Notes: generated by a model from the sequence alone, not told the origin. Shown: positions 8,739 through 18,713, counted from the stretch's first letter. The stretch: DNA of 64,000 nucleotides from Bacteroidota bacterium (GCA_025362395.1 JANYGK010000021.1:1-64000); one strand, 5' to 3'. Translations and numbers: made by a program.

Positions 8739-10268
8739 ATGAGCAACTTAAAGAAAATAAACAGCGCGTTAATTTCTGTTTTTTACAAAGATAATTTAGC
8801 GCCTGTTATTAAAAAATTAAACGAACTTGGCGTAACGATATACAGTACAGGCGGAACTCAAACATTTATAGAAAACCTCGGGGCACCTGTAATAGCAGTA
8901 GAAAGCCTAACATCGTTTCCTGAAATATTAGGAGGAAGAGTTAAAACATTACACCCGAAAATTTTTGGAGGAATTTTAGGACGAAGAGAATTGGATTCCG
9001 ATGTGGCTCAAATGGAACAGCATGAGATCCCCAACATTGACCTGGTAATTGTTGACCTGTACCCGTTTGAAGAAACATTGGCAGGGGGTGCCTCTGAAGA
9101 AGATATTATTGAAAAGATAGATATTGGCGGCATTTCGCTGATTAGGGCCGCGGCAAAAAACTTTAACGATGTTGTTATTATCTCTTCGAGAAATGACTAT
9201 GCTTCTTTACTGAATTTACTGAATGAAAAGAACGGCTCTTCCGATATTGCAGATCGTAAAACCTTTGCCGCTAAAGCATTTGCCATGAGCAGCCATTACG
9301 ATACGGCTATCTTTAATTATTTTAATACCACTGAACAACTGCCGGTTTTAAAGCACAGCATCCATAACGGCTCTGCATTACGTTACGGCGAAAACCCGCA
9401 TCAAAAAGGTGTTTTTTACGGTGATATGGAAGCCATGTTTACCAAATTAAATGGTAAGGAATTATCTTATAATAATTTATTGGATGTAGATGCCGCGGTT
9501 AATTTAATGGCCGATTTTACGGGAGAACCAACCTTTGCTATATTAAAACACAATAATGCTTGCGGTGTGGCTTCGCGTCCTACACTATTGGATGCTTATA
9601 AAGACGCGCTTGCAGGGGATCCGGTTTCTGCCTTTGGCGGAATCCTGATCAGCAATACAGAAATTGATTTTGAAACAGCGGAAGAAATACACAAGTTGTT
9701 TTGCGAAGTGGTGATCGCCCCTTCTTACTCTAATACGGCTTTAGCCTTATTAAAATCAAAGAATAACCGCATTATTTTAGTTCAAAAACAGGTTGAGCTT
9801 CCTAAAAAACAGATCCGCACTTTATTAAACGGTATTATTGAACAGGATAAAGATTCTGTAACAGAAACAAACGCTAACCTGACAACCGTTACTAACGTTT
9901 CACCTACTGCCTCCCAATTAAAAGACTTGTTATTCGCCAATAAATTAGCAAAGCACACAAAATCAAACACGATTGTAATTGCTAAAAACAACCAATTAAT
10001 TGCAAGCGGAACAGGACAAACATCGCGCGTAGATGCTTTGAGACATGCCATTTCAAAGGCACAGGCATTCGGGTTTGATTTAAAAGGAGCCGTTATGGCA
10101 AGCGACGCGTTTTTTCCTTTTGCAGATTGTGTAGAGATAGCGCATAAAGTAGGTATTGATACAGTGATTCAACCCGGCGGTTCCATTAAAGATAAAGACA
10201 GTATTGAATACTGCAACGCTAAAGGGATGAGCATGGTATTTACGGGAACAAGACACTTTAAGCATTAA
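8739..10268 (+). CDS. purH: Bifunctional AICAR formyltransferase / IMP cyclohydrolase
   Basis: Catalyses the last two steps of de novo purine synthesis, AICAR to FAICAR (10-formyl-THF dependent) and FAICAR to IMP, in the cytoplasm. Residues 1 to about 145 form the MGS-like cyclohydrolase domain, with STGGTQTFIE (36-45) and GGRVKTLHPKIFGGIL (65-80). The rest is the AICARFT domain with the SALRYGENPHQ signature, the KHNNACGVA catalytic motif and a PGGSIKDKDSIE end motif. Full length at 509 residues. Transcribed alone; a 208-bp gap without a hairpin separates it from mreB. Confidence 0.97.
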   Translation: MSNLKKINSALISVFYKDNLAPVIKKLNELGVTIYSTGGTQTFIENLGAPVIAVESLTSFPEILGGRVKTLHPKIFGGILGRRELDSDVAQMEQHEIPNIDLVIVDLYPFEETLAGGASEEDIIEKIDIGGISLIRAAAKNFNDVVIISSRNDYASLLNLLNEKNGSSDIADRKTFAAKAFAMSSHYDTAIFNYFNTTEQLPVLKHSIHNGSALRYGENPHQKGVFYGDMEAMFTKLNGKELSYNNLLDVDAAVNLMADFTGEPTFAILKHNNACGVASRPTLLDAYKDALAGDPVSAFGGILISNTEIDFETAEEIHKLFCEVVIAPSYSNTALALLKSKNNRIILVQKQVELPKKQIRTLLNGIIEQDKDSVTETNANLTTVTNVSPTASQLKDLLFANKLAKHTKSNTIVIAKNNQLIASGTGQTSRVDALRHAISKAQAFGFDLKGAVMASDAFFPFADCVEIAHKVGIDTVIQPGGSIKDKDSIEYCNAKGMSMVFTGTRHFKH

Positions 10269-10476
10269 ATTCAGTTTTTGAATTAAAGAAAGTAAGCAAT
10301 GAAACGCATGCTTAACTTTAAGGAGAGAAAAATGACTACTGTATTAAATGAGCACTGAGATCTAAAAAGAATTTCAAAATCGCGCAAACACTAAAAGATA
10401 AAATACCAAAAGAACTAAATAATACCTAACTTACTCAATTAATACTTTTAATTAAATAATTCACTAACAAATTTAT

Positions 10477-11499
10477 ATGGGACTCTTTGATTTTTTAACA
10501 CAAGACATTGCAATTGACTTAGGTACTGCAAACACCATTATTATTCATGATGAAAAAGTGGTGGTGGATCAGCCCAGTATTGTAGCGGTAGACAGAACCA
10601 CCGGAAAAGTAATAGCGGTTGGTAAACAGGCCCAAATGATGCATGGTAAAACCCATGAAAACATTAAAACCATTCGTCCGTTAAGAGACGGGGTAATTGC
10701 CGATTTTCAGGCAGCGGAAGAAATGATTAAAGGAATGATTAAAATGATTAACCCGGGAAACCGTTTCTTTAAACCTTCATTACGTATGGTAGTTTGTATC
10801 CCAAGCGGTATTACCGAGGTTGAAAAACGCGCGGTAAGAGACAGCTGCGAACATGCGGGCGCTAAAGAAGTGTACATGATCCATGAGCCAATGGCAGCAG
10901 CCATAGGTATGGGAATAGATGTAGAAGAACCAATGGGAAACATGATCATTGATATTGGCGGCGGCACATCCGAAATTGCAGTTATGGCACTTGGCGGTAT
11001 TGTTTGTGATAAATCAACCCGTATTGCAGGTGATGATTTTAACGCTAATATTGAGGAATACATGCGCCGGCAGCACAATATTTTAATTGGTGAGCGCAGT
11101 GCGGAACAGGTTAAAATTGAAGTGGGTGCCGCTATGACTGAAATTGAAAACCCTCCGGCTGACTATGCTGTACAAGGAAGAGATTTAATGAGCGGGATCC
11201 CGAAAGAGGTATTTGTGAGTTATGTTGAAATAGCGCATTGCCTTGATAAATCCATTTCTAAAATTGAAGAAGCGATTTTAAACGCGCTCGAAATGACCCC
11301 TCCTGAATTAGCAGCCGATATTTACAGAACGGGGATCTATATGGCAGGCGGCGGTTCTTTATTAAGAGGGTTGGACAAACGTATTTCTTTAAAAACAAAA
11401 TTACCGGTGCATGTATGCGAAGATCCGTTAAGGGCTGTTGCACGCGGTACAGGTATTGCACTTAAGAATGTTCAAAAATTCCCATTCCTTATTAAATAG
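10477..11499 (+). CDS. mreB: Rod shape-determining protein MreB
   Basis: Actin-like ATPase that polymerises under the inner membrane and directs lateral cell-wall synthesis. Visible actin-fold nucleotide motifs are the phosphate-1 loop DLGTANTII (about 14-22), phosphate-2 IIDIGGGTSEIAV (about 157-169) and the adenosine motif MAGGGSLLRGL near residue 300. The 340-residue length is standard. ATG at 10477. It heads the cluster mreB-mreC-mreD-mrdA-rodA, with a 115-bp gap before mreC. No exact TAnnTTTG box is visible upstream; TACTTTTA at about 10443 is a near match. Confidence 0.97.
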   Translation: MGLFDFLTQDIAIDLGTANTIIIHDEKVVVDQPSIVAVDRTTGKVIAVGKQAQMMHGKTHENIKTIRPLRDGVIADFQAAEEMIKGMIKMINPGNRFFKPSLRMVVCIPSGITEVEKRAVRDSCEHAGAKEVYMIHEPMAAAIGMGIDVEEPMGNMIIDIGGGTSEIAVMALGGIVCDKSTRIAGDDFNANIEEYMRRQHNILIGERSAEQVKIEVGAAMTEIENPPADYAVQGRDLMSGIPKEVFVSYVEIAHCLDKSISKIEEAILNALEMTPPELAADIYRTGIYMAGGGSLLRGLDKRISLKTKLPVHVCEDPLRAVARGTGIALKNVQKFPFLIK

Positions 11500-11614
11500 C
11501 CTTTTTTCTTCTTCTTAAATTTAAAGAACAATTTTTAGTTTTAATTTAGTGCCGGCAAAACGTCGTGTTAACTAAATACGAGCTACATCAATTCTTATGA
11601 ACCAATAGTATAAA

Positions 11615-12454
11615 ATGAAAAATCTTTTAAATTTTATTAATAGAAACAATTATTTTTTTATGTTTCTGTGTTTAGAATTTATCTGCGTTTTAATTTTAAT
11701 TAAAAATAACGGATACCAAGGATCAAGCTTACTTAATTCGTCAGATGCCCTGAGTGCAAAGGTATACTCGGCACAAGCAAGCGCTAAAGAATACCTTTTG
11801 TTAAAGGATGAGAATGAACGCCTGGCCGTTCAAAATAATTTTTTATTGAACCGTTTAAAATTAGGGTATGCCGCTATTCCTTTAAAAATTTATAAAAAAA
11901 ATGATACGCTTTACAGGCAGGAATATGAGTTTATGAACGGCAAAGTAGTTAATAGCAGCGTAAACAAACGCAACAATTACCTTACCCTTAACATTGGCGC
12001 CCGGCAAGGCGTTACACACGACATGGCTGTTATTACAAGTAACGGCATCTTAGGAATTGTAAAAGATGTTTCCGAAAATTTTTCTTCCGTGATGTCTATC
12101 TTGCATAAGGACGTTCGCGTGTATTGCCAGTTAAAAAAAGACGGTGTGTACGGCCCTTTAATATGGGACGGCTCCGATTACCGCTATTCAAATTTGAGCA
12201 ATATCCCTACGTATTCAAAAATACAAAAAGGCGACACTGTTATTACCAGCTCCTTATCGGGAATATTTCCGGAAGGCTTATTGGTGGGTTTTGTAGAAAG
12301 CTTTGAACGAAAGCAGAATGAATCATTTTATACTGTGAAAGTGAGGCTGAGCGCAGATTTCAAAAAAGTAAATCACATTTCGGTAATACGGTATAATAAA
12401 AAAACAGAAAGGGACAGCCTTGAACTAAAATCGCAGACACAAAGTGATAAATGA
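11615..12454 (+). CDS. mreC: Rod shape-determining protein MreC
   Basis: Membrane-anchored periplasmic scaffold that links MreB to the elongation penicillin-binding protein. One N-terminal transmembrane helix (about 13-30), a helical coiled-coil stretch with KEYLLLKDENERLAVQNNFL (about 58-77), then the beta-domain with NIGARQGVTHDMAVI and NGILGIVKDV, all typical of MreC. Length 279 residues. The last 11 bp overlap the GTG start of mreD, so the pair is translationally coupled. Confidence 0.94.
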   Translation: MKNLLNFINRNNYFFMFLCLEFICVLILIKNNGYQGSSLLNSSDALSAKVYSAQASAKEYLLLKDENERLAVQNNFLLNRLKLGYAAIPLKIYKKNDTLYRQEYEFMNGKVVNSSVNKRNNYLTLNIGARQGVTHDMAVITSNGILGIVKDVSENFSSVMSILHKDVRVYCQLKKDGVYGPLIWDGSDYRYSNLSNIPTYSKIQKGDTVITSSLSGIFPEGLLVGFVESFERKQNESFYTVKVRLSADFKKVNHISVIRYNKKTERDSLELKSQTQSDK

Positions 12455-12959
12455 AATAATTAAAAACAGTATCCGCTTCATTCTATTAGTACTTTTGCAA
12501 GTGCTGATCGTGCAAAATATTAGGTTAGGCCCTTATATCATCTTATTTCCCTATATTTTATTTATCCTGTTGTTACCTTTTGAAACGCCTAAGCTGATCG
12601 TAATGTTGATTGCATTTTTTACAGGCTTAATGATAGATATGTTTTATGACACTGCGGGTATGCATGCGGCAGTATGCACACTTATTGGCTTTAGCAGGCA
12701 TTATATCTTAAAATTGTTATCGCCACGTGGAGGCTACGATTTGGGACTCACTCCTACCATCCATTCTATGGGATCTGTATGGTTTATTACGTATGCGGCT
12801 TCTATTATTTTTATCCATCACTTATTTTTTTTCTATTTAGAAATATTCAGATTCAGAGAATTTTTCACAACGCTTTTAAGAGTTTTCTTAAGCACCATAG
12901 GAACCTTTGTATTTGTTTATGTTATTCAATTTTTGTTTTACAGAACTTTTAAAAAATAA
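12444..12959 (+). CDS. mreD: Rod shape-determining protein MreD
   Basis: Small polytopic partner of MreC in the elongasome. The 171 residues contain about five hydrophobic helices and little else; the family is weakly conserved, so the call rests on hydropathy, size, the motif TGLMIDMFYDTAGMHA (positions about 60-75, similar to the conserved GL..D of MreD) and its place between mreC and mrdA. The start is GTG at 12444, inside the end of mreC. Confidence 0.88.
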   Translation: MINEIIKNSIRFILLVLLQVLIVQNIRLGPYIILFPYILFILLLPFETPKLIVMLIAFFTGLMIDMFYDTAGMHAAVCTLIGFSRHYILKLLSPRGGYDLGLTPTIHSMGSVWFITYAASIIFIHHLFFFYLEIFRFREFFTTLLRVFLSTIGTFVFVYVIQFLFYRTFKK

Positions 12960-12961
12960 TA

Positions 12962-14836
12962 ATGAATAACAATTCGCATTTAGCCGACAGAAAATTTGTG
13001 ATCACCGGCTTCTTTATCATGATCGCCGTTATCTATATTTCCCGGCTGTTCTATATACAAATTATAGATGATCAATATAAGCTCGATGCCCGTAACAATG
13101 CGCTTAAAAATAGAACAGAGTACCCAACCCGCGGTTATATTTTTGACAGGAACGGAAAGCTTTTAGTGACCAATGAACTTTCTTATGACCTTTTAGTAAC
13201 TCCAAAAATGGCGAAGGAATGCGATACGATGGCCTTATGCGCTATTTTGGATATTACAAAGGAAAATTTTGTAAAGCGGATGAAAAAAGCATCCATGGCG
13301 CCCAACTCACCTCGTAAGGAAAGTATTTTTGAAAAACAATTATCTATAAAAGTATACGCCGCTTTACAGGAAAAACTTTACCGGTTTAAAGGCTTTGATT
13401 TGCAGGCACGAACGCTCAGACGATATCCGCGGCCTATTGCCGCCCATTTATTAGGATATATGGGTGAGGTAAGTAAAGATAAAGCCGCTAAAGATGCGTA
13501 TTACAGGGAAGGCGATTACATAGGCCAAAGCGGTATTGAGCGGTCCTACGAAGAAGAATTAAGAGGAAAGAAAGGAACCCAAATTGTGATGGTGGATGTT
13601 CATAACAAAACCAAAGGCCGTTATATGGATGGGCTTTACGATACATTGGCAGTACCGGGAAAACCTTTGTATAGCAGTATTGATATGGATCTGCAGGAAT
13701 ACGGCGAACGTTTGTTAAAAGGAAAGAAAGGAGCTATAGTAGCTATAGAGCCTTCTACCGGCGAAATATTATGTTTGATCTCTAATCCCGCTTACGATCC
13801 TAATTTATTGGTAGGGGGAAAAGAACGGTCAAAGAATTTCACGAAATTATTTTACGATTCATTAAATCAACCCCTATTAAACAGGGCTTTACAAGGGCTT
13901 TATCCCCCCGGCTCCACCTTCAAAATAATTGACGCGTTAATAGCGCAGAACGATGGTTTAATTGAACGTTCAACTGTTTTTCCTTGTCATGGTGGTTATC
14001 CGCCTATGGGCGGCCATCCAAAATGCCATAACCATCCCGCTACCGACTTGCCGGGCTCAATTGCAACGTCTTGCAACTCTTATTACAGCTATGTATTTTG
14101 CCGGATCGTAGATCAAAACAAGTATCCGAAATTTGAAGACGGTTATGCGCATTGGAAAGAAAATGTAAACTCCTTCGGCCCCGGAACAAAATTAGGAACC
14201 GATCTGCCTTACGATAAACCGGGAAATGTACCTTCCATAAAATACTACAATAAAGTGTTTGGTGAAAATCACTGGCGCAGCAATACCGTTGTTTCACTGG
14301 GCATTGGACAGGCAGAATTATTATTGGTGCCTTTACAAATGGCAAATGTTGTAACCATAGTAGCTAACCGTGGTTATTACTACACGCCGCACTGTATAAA
14401 AGGCGTAGGGCTCGAAAAAACATTAGATCCCAGGTTTAAAGAAAAGCATTATCCTATCGTGCAAAGCCAAGAAGCATATTTAAATGTAATTGACGGCATG
14501 CAAAAATGTTTTGACGCAGGAACAGCAAGCGCATCAAAAATACCGGGAATAGTTGCCTGTGGTAAAACAGGAACAGCTGAAAATCCGCATGGAAAGGATC
14601 ATGCCGTATTTCAGGCTTTTGCCCCGCGCGAAAATCCTAAAATTGCCATGGTATGCTTTATAGAGAATGCGGGATTTGGCGGTACATGGTCTGCACCGAT
14701 CGTAAGCTTAATGATCGAAAAATATTTAACCGGAAAAGTCACGCGCCCCGAAGTGGAAAAGCGAATGATGGAAGCAGACCTGATCAATAATGTACACCTC
14801 CTTGGAAAAAAGGAAGTTAAAAAGAAAAAAAAGTGA
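12962..14836 (+). CDS. mrdA: Elongation-specific peptidoglycan transpeptidase PBP2
   Basis: Monofunctional class B penicillin-binding protein that cross-links peptidoglycan during cell elongation. One N-terminal transmembrane helix (about 12-33), the dimerisation domain beginning with RTEYPTRGYIFDRNG (51-65), and a transpeptidase domain with SXXK at S318-K321 (PPGSTFK), SXN at S370-N372 and KTG at 535-537 (CGKTGTAE). A histidine- and cysteine-containing loop just after the active-site serine (about 341-357) is a feature of Gram-negative PBP2. Length 624. Starts 2 bp after mreD and overlaps rodA by 4 bp. Confidence 0.96.
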   Translation: MNNNSHLADRKFVITGFFIMIAVIYISRLFYIQIIDDQYKLDARNNALKNRTEYPTRGYIFDRNGKLLVTNELSYDLLVTPKMAKECDTMALCAILDITKENFVKRMKKASMAPNSPRKESIFEKQLSIKVYAALQEKLYRFKGFDLQARTLRRYPRPIAAHLLGYMGEVSKDKAAKDAYYREGDYIGQSGIERSYEEELRGKKGTQIVMVDVHNKTKGRYMDGLYDTLAVPGKPLYSSIDMDLQEYGERLLKGKKGAIVAIEPSTGEILCLISNPAYDPNLLVGGKERSKNFTKLFYDSLNQPLLNRALQGLYPPGSTFKIIDALIAQNDGLIERSTVFPCHGGYPPMGGHPKCHNHPATDLPGSIATSCNSYYSYVFCRIVDQNKYPKFEDGYAHWKENVNSFGPGTKLGTDLPYDKPGNVPSIKYYNKVFGENHWRSNTVVSLGIGQAELLLVPLQMANVVTIVANRGYYYTPHCIKGVGLEKTLDPRFKEKHYPIVQSQEAYLNVIDGMQKCFDAGTASASKIPGIVACGKTGTAENPHGKDHAVFQAFAPRENPKIAMVCFIENAGFGGTWSAPIVSLMIEKYLTGKVTRPEVEKRMMEADLINNVHLLGKKEVKKKKK

Positions 14837-16140
14837 GAAAAGACGAAAATAGCCTATTTTATGGTATAGATAAAATTACCATACTCATTTACTTATTATT
14901 GGTATTAATGGGTTGGCTCAATATTTATGCGGCTGTATATAATGAAGACCATCAAAACATTTTTGATACGACTCAAAAATACGGGAAGCAGCTTATATGG
15001 ATCGCAAGCGCCATATTTATTGCCGTTATTATTTTAATTATTGATGCCGGAGTTTATACCGTGTTCGCTTATTTTTTTTACGGGTTTATTTTAATGGCGT
15101 GTATTGCTGTTCCTTACCTGGGAAGGGAAGTAAAGGGAAGCCGTTCGTGGTTCAGGTTCGGTGATTTTGGAATACAACCGGCAGAATTTATGAAGTTTGC
15201 TACTAATTTAGCGCTCGCAAAATTTTTAAGCAACGTAAATATTGAAGTGGAAAACTCATCGAGAAGAAACCGGTTAAGCGATCTTCTAAAAAATTATAAG
15301 AACACTTTTATAGCAGTGCTCATATTAGGAATGCCACTTATTGTTATTAAATTATTGCAGGACGAAACAGGCCTTGCCATTGTATTTGTCGCTTTTATCG
15401 TTACACTCTACCGCGAAGGCCTGTCTATTAATTTTTTAATTTTCGGCTTGCTGTCTGCCCTGTTATTTGTACTGTCATTAATAATTGACAGCAGAACGTT
15501 GATCCTTATTATTTTTATTATTTCTTCTTTATCCTTTTTAGTAATTAAACGTTCTCTGAAAAATGTGATCATTGTTGCCATTATTGCTTTAGCCGCAAGT
15601 GGCATTGTTTTAGGTACTAATTACGTGTATCAACACCTCGAAGCACATCAAAAAACACGGATCGATGTATTGTTGGGACGCGGTACAGTTGATCTGAAAA
15701 AAGAAGGATATAACGTAAACCAAGCGAAAATTGCCATCGGTTCAGGCGGCTTCTTTGGTAAAGGCTATTTACAGGGCACACAAACCAAATATGATTTTGT
15801 GCCTGAGCAGGATACTGATTTTATTTTTTGTACGGTGGGTGAAGAATGGGGATTTCTTGGAACAAGCGTTGTTATTATACTGGAATTATTTTTAATTATA
15901 CGTGTCATTTTTATGTCGGAACGGCAACGTTCTTCCTTTAGCAGAATCTACGGGTATGGCGTTGCAACCGTCTTGTTTTTTCACGTAGCTGTAAACATTG
16001 GCATGACCATAGGCTTAATGCCCGTAATTGGTATTCCACTCCCATTTTTCAGTTACGGAGGTTCCTCGCTTTGGTCATTTACTATTTTGTTATTTATTTT
16101 TATAAAATTAGATGCCAAGCGTTTAGTAATTCTAAGATAA
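14833..16140 (+). CDS. rodA: Rod shape-determining SEDS glycosyltransferase RodA
   Basis: Inner-membrane SEDS-family peptidoglycan polymerase that works with PBP2 in elongation. About ten transmembrane helices over 435 residues; conserved SEDS blocks are GSRSWFRFGDFGIQPAEFMK (about 96-115), KLLQDETGLAIV, the loop with FVPEQDTDFIF (the Asp essential in the family) and the terminal PLPFFSYGGSSLW. Start is GTG at 14833, overlapping the stop of mrdA as GTGA. A pair of this kind with mrdA is the standard rod-complex arrangement. Confidence 0.96.
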   Translation: MRKDENSLFYGIDKITILIYLLLVLMGWLNIYAAVYNEDHQNIFDTTQKYGKQLIWIASAIFIAVIILIIDAGVYTVFAYFFYGFILMACIAVPYLGREVKGSRSWFRFGDFGIQPAEFMKFATNLALAKFLSNVNIEVENSSRRNRLSDLLKNYKNTFIAVLILGMPLIVIKLLQDETGLAIVFVAFIVTLYREGLSINFLIFGLLSALLFVLSLIIDSRTLILIIFIISSLSFLVIKRSLKNVIIVAIIALAASGIVLGTNYVYQHLEAHQKTRIDVLLGRGTVDLKKEGYNVNQAKIAIGSGGFFGKGYLQGTQTKYDFVPEQDTDFIFCTVGEEWGFLGTSVVIILELFLIIRVIFMSERQRSSFSRIYGYGVATVLFFHVAVNIGMTIGLMPVIGIPLPFFSYGGSSLWSFTILLFIFIKLDAKRLVILR

Positions 16141-16192
16141 AAATTTGATTTCCGATTTTAACCCTGTTACATTTTTTTTTATACTTTAGTAC

Positions 16193-16546
16193 ATGCAATC
16201 ATTACGAGAAAAAATAGAAACTATTTTAATCAAAGAAAATTATACTTTCAGGCAACTGGCAGATTATCTTAATCTTTCCGAAGAACAATTAGAAGACGGG
16301 TTAAAATACAAAACGCTTGAACTCCGATATCTGGAAGACATTTCCAAAAACTTAAAAGTTCCGTTATACAGCTTTTTCAGAAATCCTGAAAACATAAACA
16401 TAAACTACGCCGAAAAGCCTTTCTTTACCAATAAATTATGGAATGACGGAGAGGAACAAAGTCCGCAAAAATTAATGGAAGAAATAGAAATGCTTAAAAA
16501 GGCGTTGGCATATAAGGAAGCTGAACTGGCTAAATCTCTTAAATAA
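16193..16546 (+). CDS. Small helix-turn-helix protein with C-terminal coiled coil
   Basis: A 117-residue protein whose first 65 residues look like an XRE/Cro-type helix-turn-helix (TFRQLADYLNLSEEQLEDGL, then ELRYLEDISKNLKVPLYSFF). The last 30 residues are strongly helical and charged (MEEIEMLKKALAYKEAELAK), suggesting dimerisation. It is 52 bp behind rodA on the same strand, so it may be read through from the rod-shape cluster. Target and role unknown. A cytoplasmic DNA-binding regulator is the most likely reading. Confidence 0.7.
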   Translation: MQSLREKIETILIKENYTFRQLADYLNLSEEQLEDGLKYKTLELRYLEDISKNLKVPLYSFFRNPENININYAEKPFFTNKLWNDGEEQSPQKLMEEIEMLKKALAYKEAELAKSLK

Positions 16547-16707
16547 ACTACTAAGAGTAAATATTATGATGCAATGCTTATTTTACTTTTTGTAAAAGGT
16601 ATTTGTAATATAAAAGACAGTATCAATAAATTGCAGAACTCGGTTTTCCCGTTTATACGTTTTTATTCTATAGAACTTCAAATACCTAACTCGGGGGGTT
16701 ATAGTAG

Positions 16708-16836
16708 TCAATGTTTCTGTTTTCCATAAAACCATTTTCCGGCATACAGCTTTACTCCTTCCGAAAACTTGGTTGTATCTGTTGCTTTTACAAAAGGTTG
16801 CTTAACAACAGAAAATAGTTTATCGTAAAACCATTG
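16708..16836 (-). pseudogene. Orphan C-terminal coding remnant within the gap 16547-16873
   Basis: The 327 bp between the HTH gene and the phosphoribosyltransferase holds no complete gene. On the minus strand a 42-codon frame runs from 16836 to a TGA at 16708, directly after an in-frame TAA and without a start codon. Its translation looks like real protein (QWFYDKLFSVVKQPF at one end, KLYAGKWFYGKQKH at the other) rather than random AT-rich frame. I read it as the tail of a lost gene. I do not recognise the family. No promoter or terminator is evident in the rest of the gap. Confidence 0.4.
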
Positions 16837-16873
16837 TTACTTGAGTGAGCCCTAAGTGTTTTTTGAGAAATTA

Positions 16874-17377
16874 TTATACCAGATAAACCGCTTCTTTTCC
16901 TTTTTTAGAAAAATCGGTATCAATGCGTTCCTGTAAAGTGGTGGATAGCGAAAGACCTACAAAATCAGCCTTTACAGGGAAGCGTGTATGACTTCTGTCA
17001 ACTAAAACTAATGTATTTAATTGCTTAACCGGTTTATTTAAAAATAGTTTTACGGCATACATTAATGTTTTACCGCTGTTTAAAACATCATCCACCAAAA
17101 TAACAGATTTATTTTCATAATCTTTTTCCTTAAAATCAATTTTAGGTTCAAAAGACCAAGGATTTTCTTTGTCAATTTTTATTTTGCCAACTTTTGTTTT
17201 AATGGAAGAGATGGAGCTTAACAGAACAGAAATTCTTTCTGCTACCTTGTAGCCGTTGCCTTCAATACCAACGATCAGCAATTCTTTCTCTTTAAAATTA
17301 TTTTCGTAAATCTGGTAGGCCATACGGTTTAATTTTTGATCAATTTGTTTAGAATCTAAGATAAGGGTCTTTTCCAT
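16874..17377 (-). CDS. Phosphoribosyltransferase domain protein (PyrR-like)
   Basis: Type I phosphoribosyltransferase fold with the PRPP-binding loop SVILVDDVLNSGKT (about 91-104) and the preceding strand ELLIVGIEGNGYKVAE (32-47). Overall order resembles PyrR and related bifunctional regulators/uracil phosphoribosyltransferases, with a C-terminal LSTTLQERID block. At 167 residues it fits. I placed the start at ATG 17377 (MEKTL); a TTG two codons further upstream is possible but gives nothing. There are no pyrimidine genes nearby, and no attenuator hairpin is seen, so regulation of pyr genes is not supported here. Confidence 0.78.
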   Translation of the reverse strand: MEKTLILDSKQIDQKLNRMAYQIYENNFKEKELLIVGIEGNGYKVAERISVLLSSISSIKTKVGKIKIDKENPWSFEPKIDFKEKDYENKSVILVDDVLNSGKTLMYAVKLFLNKPVKQLNTLVLVDRSHTRFPVKADFVGLSLSTTLQERIDTDFSKKGKEAVYLV

Positions 17378-17621
17378 GTACAAATTTAATTTTTTGAAAT
17401 GAATATTCGGTGATTGTTCAATAAATTAACTAATAAAATGCATAAAAAAAGCCTGATGTTTTACATAGGGCTATAAATTTTATATTTTAATTATTTATTT
17501 TTAAATGCGGATTTTAATTTTTAACCTGCTACTATTGTTTAATACATTAAAATGTAAAATTCCATATTAACTTACTAGGAATAATTCTCTACACAATTAC
17601 TCTTTTTGTTATTAGCTATTA

Positions 17622-18581
17622 TTAATGTTCTATAAATTCGATTACCGCTTTATTCAATTTTTTACTTTCTCTAAAATGAGCATCGTGCTTTGCTTTAGGA
17701 AATATTAATAATTGAGTGGTTGCCGGAAAGGCTGTATATAGTGATTTGCCAACAGATACAGGAACAATACCATCTTTACCTCCCCATATTAAAAGTGTTG
17801 GAGTCTTATTTAAATTGTAAGTATAGTTTTGATACCGAGCTTGGTGTTTTACTAAATAATCCATTTGCTTATCTCTGATTTCTTTTGTAGGTAAAAAGAA
17901 ATATTTAATTATTTTACGTTTTATTTTTTTTGTCGCGGGAAATGAGGTCGACATTACGGCTTTCTTCATACCGTTAAACCCTGCAATAGTTGTAGGCGCT
18001 ATTACATTGTTAATACCTGTAATGCCGACAGCGTTTGCTAAGCTGTCGGCCATTTGCCCTGAAAAGAACTTTACGGGTCCGTCAATAATAATTAATTTTT
18101 TTACCTCAGGCAGGTACAATTCATTATACATAGCGGCGGTTAGTCCGCCGTAGCTAAATCCCATAACATTAATGGGTTCAATGACTCCTAATTTTAAAAC
18201 AGCTTCATGAATTTGTTGTGCTTGGAATTCGACCGAATAATTTTGGGAATTGGAAGTGCTTTCTCCAAAATAAATTAAGTCGGGCATAATTAAATTAAAG
18301 TGTTTTGATAATGCTTTAACTTGGCTTCCCCAGTTAGTACGGGCATTAGCACCCATACCGTGAAGCATTAATAAATAGGGCTTCAACGAATCGTTATTAT
18401 AGCTGATGTGTAAAACCGCGTCTGATGTTTTAAGTAATGTATCATGAGGCAGGTATTTTTTAATATGTTTTTTAGCATAATGATCCTGCCAACGAAACAT
18501 GGCCGGTTGCCTGGTTTGTGAAACGCACGCTAAACACAAAAAGGTACAAAATAGTAAAATAAGTGAGCTGTAGCGTTTCAT
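17622..18581 (-). CDS. Exported alpha/beta-hydrolase (lipase/esterase-like)
   Basis: Alpha/beta-hydrolase fold enzyme with a complete predicted triad: nucleophile S143 in the elbow GFSYGG, acid D270 in IWGGKDGIVP and H299 in PKAKHDAHF. The oxyanion loop is LHGMGANAR (73-81). An N-terminal hydrophobic signal (about 4-19) precedes a Cys (LACVSQ), so it is exported, perhaps as a lipoprotein, although the lipobox is poor. Closest in general shape to lipase/monoacylglycerol-lipase-like esterases; the substrate is unknown. Monocistronic by context. Confidence 0.8.
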   Translation of the reverse strand: MKRYSSLILLFCTFLCLACVSQTRQPAMFRWQDHYAKKHIKKYLPHDTLLKTSDAVLHISYNNDSLKPYLLMLHGMGANARTNWGSQVKALSKHFNLIMPDLIYFGESTSNSQNYSVEFQAQQIHEAVLKLGVIEPINVMGFSYGGLTAAMYNELYLPEVKKLIIIDGPVKFFSGQMADSLANAVGITGINNVIAPTTIAGFNGMKKAVMSTSFPATKKIKRKIIKYFFLPTKEIRDKQMDYLVKHQARYQNYTYNLNKTPTLLIWGGKDGIVPVSVGKSLYTAFPATTQLLIFPKAKHDAHFRESKKLNKAVIEFIEH

Positions 18582-18713
18582 TATTTAATTTCCCCATTAT
18601 GTGCTGTCCCGAGTTATCGCGATCAGCATTTCATTTAATATTGATCTTGCAATGTGGCATTCTTAAACGAATTCAGAATGCCCCCAAACTAATGTATTTA
18701 TTTTAGCTGTAAA

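Noticed and set aside
17381-17388. TAAATTTG on the minus strand just before the phosphoribosyltransferase start
   Set aside because: Only 3 nt from the ATG at 17377, so transcription would begin inside the coding region; probably chance.
18656-18682. Hairpin GGCATTCT / AGAATGCC after the carboxylase gene
   Set aside because: 8-bp stem with a long loop and no T-run on either strand; too weak to call a terminator.
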